Assembly (NCBI GenBank): GCA_013397795.1
Contig: VZTJ01000523.1
Location: 3,146,023-3,210,022, forward strand
Direction of reading: 5' to 3'
DNA: 64,000 bases
Source: Orthonyx spaldingii
Lineage: Eukaryota; Chordata; Aves; Passeriformes; Orthonychidae
Below the pieces are notes generated by a model. That model searched no databases. It saw only the letters and a list, made by a program, of their open reading frames with translations, and had not been told where the DNA came from. The position numbers and the translations under genes were made by a program. Below are positions 21,746 through 32,834 of the stretch, piece by piece. Positions within the stretch are counted from its first letter, which is position 1; each line of letters starts with the position of its first letter.

Positions 21746-23074
21746 TTGACCCTCAGCTCGTGGGGTTGGCTGCAAGGAGCTTTGCCTTTAGAGCAGCTGG
21801 GGTGGGGAAGAGGTGCAGGCGTGCTCAGCCGGAGGGTGCCGAGGGAAGCGGGCAAAGCCGGCTCTGGGATGGACTTTCTTCCTTTGGGAAGGGCAGTGGG
21901 AAACCTGGGCCAGGGAGGAGCTGCTCCCAGAGCCCGGGCTGTCTCCTCTCCGCTGTCAGGGATTTTCCTCTCCATTTCAGAGCACAAACCTCAAGGCGCT
22001 GCCGTGCCTGTGCTGGTGCTGCAGCGAGGTGGGACCCGGGGCAGCCCCAGTGTGGGGCACAGGGCCCTGGTGTGGGTAGGGCTGCATCAAACAAACCCCC
22101 AGGGGACACCTCGGGGTCACTGCAGGTGGCAGGGCAGGCTCCAGAGAGGGGACAGGGCTCCTGCACTCACGAGGGGACACCCAGGAACAGCAGACCCCAA
22201 AGCAGCTCGGTCCCCTCCTCATGCCCCCGGCTCTCCAGCACGGAGCCGATGGCAGCGGCCGCCTCTCCGTTGTGTTCCTGCCCAAAACGTCAGGATCTGC
22301 AGGCAATGGGATATTTATTCCTGCCGTTTGCCCCGGGCTCTCCCCGCAGCGGTGATATATGAACAGTCCCGGGTTTCCATCCCCTGAAGCTGCTCCTCCA
22401 GCCTGATCCACACCCCCGCTCCTGGGGGCACCCCAGGGCTTTCTCCGGGTCACGGGGCTACCTCTGGATTTCCTGGATTGTCTGAATTCCTCGTGCAAAG
22501 TTGTACATTTCTGAAATTCTGTTTTTGGATTAATGAACATTTGGCAACAATACGAATCCTGTTTGTAGCCAGTGGGGTGACCCTCCTAATGTATTCCCCA
22601 TGCCTCCTCTTCCCTCTGGGCCAAATTCCCCCCAAGGAAATCCCCGGAGCCTTTCCCAAGTTTACCCCAGGAATGAAATCAGCTCCATGTCTGCCACAGT
22701 GAATTTTTTCTCGGTCCACAGGCACTTTCTCTTTTCCCCACCTGCCCGAGAGGGAGAGGGGAAGGAAGGGAAGCAGATGGAGGCAGAGTTGCAGACATGA
22801 AGTGTGAGAAAGGCAGCGAGGAAGAGGAAATTTGAGCATCAGGAAATTCTTCCGAGCACAGCGAGGTGTCAGACAGAGCGATTGCCTTCCCGGGAATGGG
22901 GACCAGCCCCATGTCTTGGGAAAAGAAGGGAGATTCCGCTTAGAGCAGACCAAAACCTGCAAGGCCCTGCAGTGCCTGGGCTGGGATCACCATCCGCTTG
23001 TTTCCCTCCCTGGAGTAAAGGAGGATCCATGGGAGGAGGATCCATGGGTTCAGTTCATTTCCCACCTGAACCCT
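21746..23074. other. Noncoding sequence; 15-bp tandem duplication near right end
   Basis: GC-rich with large overlapping frames (for example 21571-22362, 263 codons, and 21746-22387) that carry no domain. GGAGGATCCATGGGA is duplicated in tandem at about 23021-23050, just before the CR1. Confidence 0.4.
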
Positions 23075-23487
23075 CTCTGCCCTCGAGCCAGGCTGGGAGA
23101 GCTGGAGGTGTTCAGCCTGAAGAAAAAACTCCAGGGAGACCTTAGAGCCCATTCCAGTGCCTAAGGGGCTCCAGAAGAACTGCAGAGGGACTTGGGACAA
23201 GGGATGGAGGGACAGGACAAGAAGGAATGGCTCCCAGTGCCAGAGGGCAGGGTGAGATGGGATAGTGGGAAGGAATTCCTGCCTGTGGTGGTGGGGACAC
23301 CCTGGCACAGAGTGCCCAGAGAAGCTGTGAGTGCCCCATCCCTGGAAGTGTCCAAGGCCAGGTTGGATGGGGCTTGGAGCACTCTGGGATGGTGGAAGGT
23401 GTCCCTGCCCATTACAGGGGGTGGGATGGGATGAGCTGCAAGGTCCCTTTGACCCCAAAGCTGTCTGAGATTCCACAGTTCCCACAC
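23075..23487 (+). mobile_element. CR1 LINE, about 410 bp of 3' end
   Basis: Starts in the ORF2 C-terminus (GAGCCAGGCTGGGAGAGCTG, GGTGTTCAGCCTGAAG, CTCCAGGGAGACCTTAGAGC). It continues through GGGACAAGGGATGGAGGGAC, GGGAAGGAATTCCTGCC, GCCCCATCCCTGGAAGTGTC and GGGATGGTGGAAGGTGTCCC to GGTCCCTTTGACCCC and a decayed tail. The copy at 27.9 kb covers the same interval in the opposite orientation. Confidence 0.92.
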
Positions 23488-24115
23488 TGTGGAGCCAGAG
23501 CTGGACTCTGTCCACCTCCAGCCACCTGGTCCCACGTGTCCCCCAAGCCCTGGGAGTTGAAGACTCCTCACAGCTCCTGCCCAGACTCACCTCAGCTCTC
23601 AGTGGGAGTTTTGATGCCATGGGAGTGGGAATTCCGTAAAAGATCCCAAGCTCTTCCTGCACCAGCACTTCCCGAGCCACAGGGACCTCTGTGTGGGCTG
23701 TGCTGAGGTGACACTTCCAGCCCACCACCAGACAGGAGGAGTAGCTCGTGCACTGATGTAAAACTGGGGACGAAAGTTCCCCCGTGACCTATTTTTTGCC
23801 TATTCCATCCCCAAATAATTCTGTGAGAGAATTTTTGTGTAATTGGATTAAGTGTGGGGAACTTGTCCTTGCTGACAGATTGCACAGGCACCAAACCAAC
23901 ATCAGGGGAGTTGTCACTAAATCTTCTTTTAGTGGAAAAAAAAAAAAGCAAATAATAATTCAGGTTTGCAGCCAAACCAGATTTACCCAACCCCGATTCA
24001 GAGGATGAGTTGTTCCCCATTAGTCCCACAAAAGCCGCTGAAACCCCTTTTTCCCTTTAGTTTCATTTTACGGGCACAAAAAACTTCCACACGGCTTTTT
24101 CTGTGAAAGGGGAGC
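23488..24115. other. Noncoding single-copy sequence
   Basis: GC-rich to about 23760, then AT-richer with an A run at 23936-23947. Nothing recognised. Confidence 0.4.
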
Positions 24116-24330
24116 GTTTTTTAAGAGCAGCCCATGTCTGAGGGACGCGACGCCGCGGCAGATCCGCGGATATCTCCGCTCCCCAAAGGAAGGGCTATTA
24201 AGGAGATAAGGGATTGGGAGAACACTCTCTCTGCGGCGCTAAAGAGCGGAGGAGGGAGATAACTTGGGAGCTCTGGTAAAGCCACTAAACATCCTGTGAA
24301 TAAAACTCTTCGAGGAATCAATTTTCCTCA
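24116..24330. promoter_or_regulatory. Candidate regulatory element with paired GATA sites
   Basis: Contains a CpG-rich core (GGGACGCGACGCCGCGGCAG), a GATATC box and two GATA-factor consensus sites in the same orientation (AGATAA at 24204-24209 and 24257-24262). CTTCGAGGAATCAATTTTCC follows. The mix of CpG and AT motifs suggests an enhancer; this is inference. Confidence 0.3.
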
Positions 24331-24499
24331 CTGCAGCGATTGTGTTTTCCTGATGGTGATGTTTATCCATTGGCTCTGTTCCCGCAGCTCAGACACATCC
24401 AAGGCTTGCCCAGGGCTCCATCCAGCACTCACTGCAGAGCCTGGAGAGGCTCAGGGTGAGCTGGCAGTGGGAGCAGGAGAAGCCTGGCTTAAAACTCAC

Positions 24500-24738
24500 T
24501 GTCCTGCACACCAGGAGAGGCTCAGCTTGGTCATCAGCAGAAATTCCTTCATGGAAAGGGTGGTCAGGCATTGGAAGGGGCTGCCCAGGCAGGTTTGGAG
24601 TCCCCATCCCTGGAGGTGTCCGACTGGACGTGGCACTCAGTGCTGTGGGCTGGGGACAAGGTGAGGATCAGGCACAGTTTGGACTTAAAGTCCTTGGAGA
24701 GCTTTCCCAGCCTCAGTGATTCTGCAATTCCATGATGT
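24500..24738 (+). mobile_element. CR1 LINE, 5'-truncated, ORF2 C-terminal remnant
   Basis: In frame near 24530-24610 it reads ISRNSFMERVVRHWKGLPRQ, the C-terminal part of CR1 ORF2. CCCCATCCCTGGAGGTGTCC, GGGGACAAGGTGAGGATCAG and a decayed tail GTGATTCTGCAATTCCATGA follow. The start is uncertain and could be up to 100 bp further left. Same subfamily as the minus-strand copy at 29.16 kb. Confidence 0.85.
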
Positions 24739-25014
24739 TCATCCGAGCCGGTGGCTGCAGCACCCGCAAAGGCACCACCAGCTCATCCCAGGGATGAGCC
24801 AGCCCCGCAGGGCCGGTGTTGACTGCCCAAGCCAAGCCCTGTCCAGCTTTTCCTTTTACAGGGGATCCCACAGCAAAGCCTGGAGCATGAGGAGCACAAC
24901 AGGACACCCCGAGCTGTCCGTGCCCTCCCAGCTCCCAGCCCTGAGCACGGAGCCAGCTCCACTGTCAGTTATTTACGGAGCTCCGTGGGCCACATCCAGC
25001 CCGCTTGGATCAGC

Positions 25015-25400
25015 CCCCAAGCTCTTAATGAGATTACAAAGTTTATTTTAGTTGAGAAAGACACCAATAAAAAGGATTTAAAAATCCCTCGGAGTCTCGC
25101 CATACCCCAGAGTGCTCGGCCAGTGGGAGAGCTCCTCCAGCTCCCGCGTTTGTTTTCCTTTTGGAGCAGCCGAGGCTGCTGCCTCCTGCATTCCCGTGCA
25201 TTAGCAGCCTCTTCCCAGGTTGACCCCATGTATTATGGATGCGCTAAAATCTTCATGTTCTGAATAGGAGCTGCATTATTCATGGCTCTGCTTAGAGTTT
25301 GTCTTTAAAAGCCTTGCAGCCTTTTAATGAAATGCTCCGATTTTAACAGCAGCCAAGACCAGATATTTTGCTTTAAATTTTTTAAAAGTCATCTCTGTGG
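25015..25400. promoter_or_regulatory. Candidate conserved noncoding element, about 390 bp
   Basis: AT-rich block in GC-rich DNA. Visible are CTCTTAATGAGATTACAAAG (homeodomain and TCF/SOX-like cores), GACACCAATAAAAAGG, CCCGTGCATTAGC, ATGTATTATGGATGCGC, CTGCATTATTCATGG and CCTTTTAATGAAATGC. No coding potential or repeat family is recognised. The motifs spread over the whole length rather than one spot. Confidence 0.4.
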
Positions 25401-26159
25401 ATTTTTCCCCCTGTTCTCCTCCTCTCTTTGAAGGCTCAAGGCCATTCGGAAGACGGGATGGTGGTGGAGGACAGAGGCGGATGAGGAGGTGTGAGGATTC
25501 GGGAGGGGAGGATGGGATGTGCTGATGGCCCTGAGCCCCTTCCAGCCCCACACGTGGGGTCGGGGTTGCTGGATGTCCCTAGGGCCCCAAGGGCAGTGGG
25601 TACTCCATGGGGCATCAGGGATGCAGCCAGATCGCCCAGCCTTGGGCAGCGATGTCGCTCCTGGTTCGAGTGACGCCAAGGTTTCCTTGGAATTGTTATA
25701 TAAGGAGGGAAAGGGGGAAGATGGAGAGAGCAGCACCACCTGGGCCCCGTGGGGTGGGGCCACGGTTCAGTGTGGAAGGTGCAGGCAATAGGTGGTGGGT
25801 GGGATGGAGGGTGTGGGGACCCCATGGGCCTCCACTGAGAAATTCCTAAGGCTGGCATGAGCTGGAGCAGAGCCAGCACGTCCTGCCTGGTCTGGGAGCA
25901 GGGAAGGAGCTCCAAAAGCTCTGCCTGGGGTGCAGGAGCACAGCACGGAGAGAACACAGCCCCCACGTGGACACAACCCCAGCCCCATCCCGGGGCTGCC
26001 TCTGCCTCCACCTGCAGTGAATTTGGCCTAATGACTTAAACACAGATCCCGTTTCCAGGCAAACATCCCAAGTGTTCTGTCCCTGGTGGCAGGGAAACTC
26101 CTTAAATCAAAGCGGAGCAATCCGATAGCCCGGGCCGCAGCTTGGGGCTTTATTGATCA
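25401..26159. other. Noncoding single-copy sequence
   Basis: GC-rich with several overlapping stop-poor frames, no domain, no repeat. Confidence 0.4.
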
Positions 26160-26240
26160 CATCTGGGCTGGGGCTGGGGCTGGGCCAGAGCTGGGACTGG
26201 GATGGGACTGGGAAGGGACTGGGATGGGACAGTGGGGAGC
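26160..26240 (+). repeat. G-rich simple repeat with G-quadruplex potential
   Basis: GGGCTGGGGCTGGGGCTGGG at about 26165 is followed by GGGACTGGGATGGGACTGGG and GGGACTGGGATGGGAC. More than ten runs of three or more G are spaced by 2-6 bases over 75 bp on the plus strand. Confidence 0.75.
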
Positions 26241-27285
26241 TGCGGCCTGAGTCTCTGGGGTCACACTGCTCTCCTGCCCTGCTCAGAGCCCCGGCCCTGC
26301 AGCCCCTCACGCTGAGCACTGGAACGAGAGAAAAGAAACGCTGGGGTTTCTCACAGCTCCAGCCTTTCCGAGCCCAATGCCACGGATTCCTTTTGTCTCT
26401 CCAGTTCCTGGGAGTTTAGGAGCACACTGAGTGCCGTTGTTATTGTTTGGTAGGGTTTTGTGCTAATTCCTCATTACCTCTGAGACTCGGGTTTAGAAAA
26501 GTTGGGAAAAAGCGAGCGATTGGAGGAATTTCCCTGCCTCTGCACTCCAAATGTGATTAAGCACCAAGGTCCCCTCGGCGCGGGGCTGTGACATGTGGTG
26601 CTGGCAGCGCCGTGCTGGGGTGGCCGCTTCCCACCCAGGCTCATTCCTGAGCTGCTCCTGGTAACTCCCGGGAGTTAATGGTGTGGGACACAGCGGCTGT
26701 GGCCGGGTCCCACTGCGCTCTCTGCCATGCCTCGCTCACTCTCTGGGGTGGAGATCCCTCTCTGCCGGGGTTTCAGCTCCAGGAGAAGGAGGTTTTCGAG
26801 GCAATCACTGGTTATGAACACCCTGCCAGCACCTCAGGAGGAGCAGGGAAAGGCGGGGTGGGGCACTTGGAGGGGGAAGCAGGGCCAGGCTGAGCTGTCT
26901 GTGCTGGCCCTGATGGCTCTGCCCAAAGGCAGGTGCCACACGCTGCTAACAGCACTGGCAGGACAATGCCACCGTGTCCCAGGCCGGGGCAGCCCTGGTG
27001 GGGCGCCAGTCCCCTGTATCTCAGCAGGATTGCAGCCCCATCCCTATTCCTGGGACCTCCCCACTGCAGATCCTCCCTCTGCACACGTCAGGAGCCTCTG
27101 AGAGCCGTGGCCCCTCGGGGGGGCCATCCGTCATGTCCCATTTGGGAGGCAGAGCTCTTCCCGTCACATTGTTGTGTCTGGAAGCAGGTCACCCCTCGTT
27201 TCCATAAGATCACATTTCCAGGCCAGCGCTGCCCGCAGCCCTGCCATTCATGCTCCATTGGAGAGCCGCTGCCGCCTGCGCGGAG
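26241..27285. other. Noncoding single-copy sequence
   Basis: Nothing recognised. A patch at 26430-26560 is AT-richer. Confidence 0.4.
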
Positions 27286-27660
27286 CGCGGGGATAAAGTG
27301 ATGTCTTAATTCATTGCACATTCTTAAATAAAGGAGCCAGAGAGAAAGGGAGCGGCTCAAGGTCAGCACTCATTGCTGAGTGAGATTTCTTCAGCAGATT
27401 GTCTAAAATAGCCTGGAAAAAATAAATAAAAGCAAATTGATGGACACGCTATATTGAGGCGATGGGAAGTGAAGATGAAAAGAGAAGTGCCAGCTTGACT
27501 GCCAGCTTGGTGTGAGAATAAAACCTGCAAAAATATTCTCAACTGGTATTTTAATGGCTGACCTGAATGCTTAAAAAACCCCAGGATTGCTGACTTGAGC
27601 CAGGCAGATGCTGAAACCATTTGTGCATGGATAACACTGGGAGAATCCTTCAAAAATTAT
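27286..27660. promoter_or_regulatory. AT-rich candidate regulatory block
   Basis: Contains GATGTCTTAATTCATTGC, CTTAAATAAAGG, a small dyad CACTCA-TTGC-TGAGTG at about 27367-27382, AAAATAAATAAAAGCAAATT and GGTATTTTAATGGCTGACC. It may be an enhancer or ordinary AT-rich DNA. No coding frame is supported. Confidence 0.25.
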
Positions 27661-27894
27661 TTAATGATCAATCTCTCCAATTCTGGCTGGAGCTGACCAA
27701 ATTAATTTCAAATCAAAAGAAAGGCTCTCTGTTACTTCCTTGAGCTTCGCATCAGCGCCCTGAAGGCATTCAGGAGGATTTTTTGTTCTGTTTTGCTTTT
27801 TGTTTTGTTTTCCACAGATATTCCTGTGAATACTTTGAGAGGCTGTTAATTGGAATTGGTAGTGGAAGTTGGACTTTGCAGACTGTTGGTTCGA

Positions 27895-28275
27895 TACCCT
27901 TGACCTTAAAGCCCATCCAGTGCCACCCCTGCCATGGGCAGGGACACCTTCCACTCTCCCAGGTTGCTCCAAGTCCCGTCCAACCTGGCCTTGGAGTCTT
28001 CCAGGTCTGGGACAGCCACAGCTTCTCTGGGCACCCTGTGCCAGGGCCTCACCACCCTCACAGCCAGGAATTCCTTCCTAATATCCCATCTCACTCTGCT
28101 CTCTGGCAGTGGAAGCCATTCCCTGTGTCCTGTCCCTCCATCCCTTGTCCCAAGTCCCTCTGCAGCTCTCCTGGAGCCCCTTAGGCACTGGAGAGGGCTC
28201 TGAGGTCTCCCTGGAGCCTTCTCCAGGTGAAAACCCTCAGCTCTCCCAGCCTGGTTCCAGAGCAGAGGGGTTTGT
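27895..28275 (-). mobile_element. CR1 LINE, about 380 bp of 3' end
   Basis: Minus-strand CR1: ACCTTAAAGCCCATCCAGTG, GCCATGGGCAGGGACACCTT, GTCCAACCTGGCCTTGGAGT, CACAGCTTCTCTGGGCACCC, GCCTCACCACCCTCACAGCC, AGGAATTCCTTCCTAATATC, CCCTCCATCCCTTGTCCC and GGTCTCCCTGGAGCCTTCTC, ending in GCTCTCCCAGCCTGGTTCCA. It lacks a clear terminal GAATCA tail at the left edge. Confidence 0.92.
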
Positions 28276-28331
28276 GCTGTTTTAAGGAGTTGAAATTATT
28301 ATTTTGGACCTTTGAAATAAGCATTCCAAAT

Positions 28332-28410
28332 AAAAAAAAAAAAAAAAAAAAAATAAAAAAAAAGGGGAANNNNNNNNNNNNNNNNAAAAAAAAAGATGAA
28401 AAAAAGGGGG
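28332..28410. repeat. Poly(A) tract with assembly gap
   Basis: A run of about 40 A with few interruptions (28332-28363), 16 N at 28370-28385, then A- and AG-rich sequence (AAAAAAAAAGATGAAAAAAA). The gap probably reflects a homopolymer the assembly could not resolve. It lies about 60 bp beyond the 5' side of the minus-strand CR1, so it is not that element's tail. Confidence 0.9.
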
Positions 28411-29157
28411 AAACATTGCTGGGATGGGATGGAATTATTCCAGTAGGAATTGCAGCTGACTGCTCTTGAAAGGCTGACTGGAACAGAGGCTGGGTGGGGT
28501 TGGATTCCCCTTCCCAAAACACAGGGTCTGCTTTTTCCAGGTGTGAACGGAGCAGCCCCGGGGGGAATGGAAAAGGTACCAGACATCCCTCACGCATCCT
28601 CGGAGGTGAATTCCCAGCTGGACATCAGCCCCTGTCCCCTCTTTGGAACAGCTCTGGGGCTTGTTCCAGGGCAGAGCCTGCCCGTGGTGTGCTCAGGGTG
28701 TCACAAGCAGTGTCAGGGACAATCCCCAGAGCACCTGTGTGACAAACATTAAACATTCCCTGGCTGTTTGTGCTTGGATGTGACACAGCAGGGAAGCTGG
28801 AACTGCCTGGAGAGAGGGAGAACCAGATTTCCAGGAGAGACAGGGAGTGCAACTGCTGCCTTTTTGTCCAAAACAAGAATTTCTGGTTAAAAACAAAATA
28901 TGGCTTAGATAAATAAAGATGAGTTAAAATGTAGGCAGCTGCCTCAGAGATTTTTCCTGCAGGCAGATCCTGGGCCTGCTGACAGCTCCCTGGCACAGAG
29001 AGGCTCCAAAAGCCACAACACCTCCAGTGGCTGGGAAGGAGAGATCCTGGGATGTGCCCAGGAGTTCCTGACCGCTCAATATCTTGGGAAGCAAGGGCTG
29101 AGGTGTCCTGTGACAGCAGGAGGAGCCCAGCTGGGTGGGCTGTGAGCAATGCTGAGT
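28411..29157. other. Noncoding single-copy sequence
   Basis: No recognised gene or repeat. AT-richer at 28870-28930. Confidence 0.4.
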
Positions 29158-29392
29158 CATGGAATCACAGAATCCCAGAATCACTGAGGTTGGAAAAGTT
29201 CTCCAAAATCACTGAGTCCAACCAGTGCCCGATCCCCACCTTGTCACCAGCCCAGAGCACCGAGTGCCACCTCCGGTCCTTCCTTGGACACCTCCAGGGA
29301 TGGGGACTCCAAACCTCCCTGGGCAGCCCCTTCCAATGCCTGAACACCCTTTCCATGAAGAAATTCCTCCTGATCCCACAGAGGGAGGGATC
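29158..29392 (-). mobile_element. CR1 LINE, 5'-truncated, ORF2 C-terminal remnant
   Basis: Starts with the tail CATGGAATCACAGAATCCCA, then GAATCACTGAGGTTGGAAAA, CCACCTTGTCACCAGCCCAG and ACACCTCCAGGGATGGGGAC. On the minus strand it reads FFMERVFRHWKGLPREVWSP, the conserved end of CR1 ORF2. Same subfamily as the plus copy at 24.5 kb. Confidence 0.9.
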
Positions 29393-30424
29393 TCTCATCC
29401 CACTGCCCAGCTGCCATTCCCACTTCGGGTTGCCACTGCTCATGGAAGGACATTTATCACATTCCAGCAACACAACAGCCCAAATTAACCAGGGCTGGAG
29501 CTGCTCAGTCTCCCCTCCCAGGCTTCCCTCTGGATCCTGCTCCCGCCCTACCACAGCCTCCACTTGCCTGGAGCAGGATTATTCCCCCATGGATGTGAGT
29601 TCCTGCCAGCTCTGCCACTCACTGGCCGAGGGCTGCCGCACAGACATCCCGGGATGAAAAGAACTGGCAATTCTGAGTGCCCAGTTTGAGGCAGGAGATG
29701 GTTTTGATGGCACTTGGCCTTTCCTCTAACAGCCTGGCTGTTCCAAGCCCAGCTCCCGATGGCTTTCCCTGGAGCCAGGGATGTTCAGCACTTCTGAAAT
29801 CAGCTCCCAGGGTCTTGGATTTGGATGTTTAAGGCACGAGGCTCACATGAGATGTTCTGTTCACCAGTAAAATTCATGCCTGGGGACACCAGCAGACATC
29901 ACTGCCTGAGCTGGGGCCTGCTCCCCAAAGGGGTGCTGGCATGCCTGAATCCCAAATCCATCTCCCATCCTTCCTTTTCCTGCTTCACAGCCCCCATCCT
30001 GATCATGATTTTAATGGCAAAGACACAGCAAATTTTGATGAGCTGTCCTTGCTCAAGGCTCAGCACAAGGCCAAGCCCGGCCGTGTTTTCCAGGCAGGAG
30101 GACACGAAAGGCGTGTCCAGGCACAAAAACATCCTCCCAGTTTGGAAACTCCTGCTGTAAAGAGAACTGGGGAAGAGCGAGAGCATCGTAAAGAAAAGGC
30201 TGCCAGAATTCAGCACATTTTTTCACGAGCTTCATTCTTGGGAGCAGATTTCAGCATTTTGGCTGAAACTCTACAGACTGATTTCGCTCCAGGCAGACAC
30301 TGGCCCGGAAAATTTCATCTCCAACCATTCCAGTTTGGCAAAGCCGAGAGCTACTGCAAACACAGAGCTGTAATGTGTGGAGTGGGATCAGCCCGGGAAC
30401 CAGCACTGCACCCTGCACCCCATT
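29393..30424. other. Noncoding single-copy sequence
   Basis: No recognised feature; a few 100-180-codon frames lack domains. Confidence 0.4.
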
Positions 30425-30560
30425 CACTCCTCTCTTTCTGTAATTATTTGCTTAATCACAGTGCACTTTTAATCCTGTGCCCTAATTAATGTGCTATTAA
30501 GAGCCGTGCAGACCATAAACCTCCCCGTGGCATGAGCAGGATCATTTGCATTTGAGCTTT
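30425..30560. promoter_or_regulatory. Candidate enhancer core: paired TAATTA sites and an octamer
   Basis: Within 135 bp there are two TAATTA homeodomain sites (30441-30446 and 30483-30488), TTGCTTAATCAC, GCTATTAAGAG, ACCATAAACC and an exact POU octamer ATTTGCAT (30544-30551). Surroundings are GC-rich. This is one of the densest motif clusters in the window. Confidence 0.4.
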
Positions 30561-31474
30561 TTTCTTTCAGCCCAGGATCTTGAAGCACTTTCTGAAGCAG
30601 AGATCATTAACCCCAGGTTCCGGCTGGCGAGGCCCAGACAGAGGGGATGTGACACCAATCGTCTCTCTCAGCACCGATGTCCTTGTCTGGCAGATCACTG
30701 GAATATCCACCAGAATCTGGGAGTGCTGCTGCCCTGGGGGATCCCGGGAGTGCTGATCTCAAGCACCACCTCTCCGTGGATGTTCGCCCAGTGCTCTGGC
30801 TCGTGGTTGTCCCCATCACTGGCATTGTCCTGCCCATGGGGAAGAAGGATGACACTGGGGTGGCAGGGGAAGAGCAGAGGTGCCGTGTCTGGAGCTGGGA
30901 ACAGGGACAGTGGAACAGCAGGACAGCAGGACAATGGTCCAACACCCCTCCTGAGCCCGGGCTGCAGGAAGTGCTGGCCTGCCCCGGGATGGGCTCTGGG
31001 CGCTCGCCAGCGGCTCCCGGAGGATGCGCTCACTCCAAGGCTGTTTACACAGGTGCTGCTTTGAAAAGCAAATGTTGCTGTTTATAAAATACTTCTCATC
31101 CATTTCCTGAGGAGCAGTGGAGCTGAGCGAGGTGGCTGAGCCCTGGCAGTGCCGATGTTCCGCTGCCAGCAGCTCCCGGTGTCCCAATGCCCCGTCCTTG
31201 GCACATCATCCCTGCAAACTCTGCTGGCCCTGACAGGCTGGAGATGGATCCAGGTGAAAACAGAGATCAGCAAAACTCTCCCAGGCCCTGCCTTAAAAAA
31301 CCCTGCTGGAGAGAAGAACAGATTCCCTTTTTAGGTCTCCCTGGGTAGAGATAGCCAGAAATGTCTGGAAACAGAAAGAGGAATCTTCACTTCCTCTGGG
31401 TGTGCCTTCCATGACTCCTGGCGAACTTAGCTTTGAGGTGCACACAGATCTCAGGCTGTTCCCCTAAATATTTA
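30561..31474. other. Noncoding single-copy sequence
   Basis: Several overlapping frames of 110-140 codons run on both strands at 30600-31190. None has a recognisable domain. A TTTTTTCTTTCAG acceptor-like run near 30570 has no supported exon after it. Confidence 0.4.
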
Positions 31475-31655
31475 ATAGAATCATAGAATTCCAGAATGGT
31501 TGGGTTGGAAGGGAAATTAAAGCTCATCTTGTTCGAATCCCCAGGGCAGGGACACCTTCCACTATCCCAGGTTGCTACAAGCCCCGTCCAACCTGGCCTT
31601 GGACACCTCCAAAGGATGGGGCAGCCACAGCTTCTCTGGGCAACCTGTTCCAAAT
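31475..31655 (-). mobile_element. CR1 LINE, 5'-truncated 3' end
   Basis: Tail AATAGAATCATAGAATTCCA, then GAATGGTTGGGTTGGAAGGG, TTAAAGCTCATCTTGTTCGA, CAGGGACACCTTCCACTATC, CCAACCTGGCCTTGGACACC and GCAGCCACAGCTTCTCTGGG. The well-kept tail suggests a fairly late insertion for this set. Confidence 0.92.
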
Positions 31656-32834
31656 TTCTGCAGAGTGGAGGAGAGGGGGTTGCCCCAGGCTCAGCCTCGC
31701 CGCAGCCCCGGGCCTGGCTCTCCTTGCTGAGCTGGCTCAGGGTCGTTTGTCTCCCCCAATGTGTCTGGGTTTGATCAGCCCTTCCGTCCTGGAGCTCAGA
31801 GACTTCCCCCGATGACAGTCTCGTCAAAACCATTCCATTTCCACACGACTCCTCAGCTTTGACAGCTCCACATTTTCTGACAAAACCCAAACCAAAACAA
31901 GGCGCTCTTGGAAATTTCTCAAGCAGCTGCAGGGTAATGCTGATAAGATTGGACATATTTGGGTGAGAAAAGGAATGGGGAACAACCCTCAGCTTTCCTA
32001 CTTTGGTTCCCGAGGATTTGATTTCAAAGCACGGACAGAGCCGCCTCACCCCGGGTGACACAGAGCCGCCACCCGTCACCTTCACACCACGTGGGGACCA
32101 CCTTGGGCACAGAGAATGACAGTGGTGACATTTCAGGGAGAAAAATCAGAGGCTCTGGACACCAGAGCGTGTGGAGGAAGCTCGCTGGGGAAATAGTGAC
32201 ATGGCTCCAGCGTGTTCCCATCCTCTCTCCGGTGCCATCACCTCCCACCCGTCATTCTCCCAGTAATTGGCCAAGAAATGTCAGTTATTTGAACTCCTCT
32301 TGCTTTGTAATATTTTTCCTGTGTAACAGCAACCTGTTTGCCCAAAACCTGAAGGTCATTCAAGGCTGAGCTGTGTTGAGTCCATTTTTCCAACAGTCAG
32401 GAGGCTCATCTGGTCTTTTCTCAGCAGCTTCTTCACCCCTCCTGCATCCTTGGTCTGGAAAATGAGATTTCACTGAAAAACCCCCAGCCCTGCTCATGTA
32501 TGAGGGACACAGGTGTTTTTCTGTTTCACAGGTTGCTATGCCAAGAGAAAGAAACAAAAAACCTCATTTTCAGAATGTAATTTTGGTTAAACCCCACTAA
32601 AGGCCATGTTGATAAAACAAACAATCCTTGGGCTTGTTTTTCTTAAATGAGCCCCAAAATATTTATCATCTGCCTGTTTACCCGGCCAGGCACTGGGATG
32701 AGGAAAGGCAGCACTGGGAGGATGGACAGGGACCACCAGCAATGGGAATTGAGCCCAGAGCCTTCCCCACAGCAGGACTCTGCTCAGAGAACCTTCTTTG
32801 GGTGCTCCTGTGAATGCTCAGGGCCAGTGCAATA
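31656..32834. other. Noncoding single-copy sequence
   Basis: AT-richer than average at 32250-32350 and 32500-32660, without a clear motif cluster. No gene recognised. Confidence 0.4.

Noticed and set aside
21571..22387. Overlapping frames of 263, 213 and 187 codons as a gene
   Set aside because: All three share the same GC-rich, stop-poor DNA on both strands, with no domain, no splice structure and no preferred frame.
31525..31545. GTTCGAATCC resembling a tRNA B box
   Set aside because: It lies inside a CR1 3' end and no A box or cloverleaf can be drawn.
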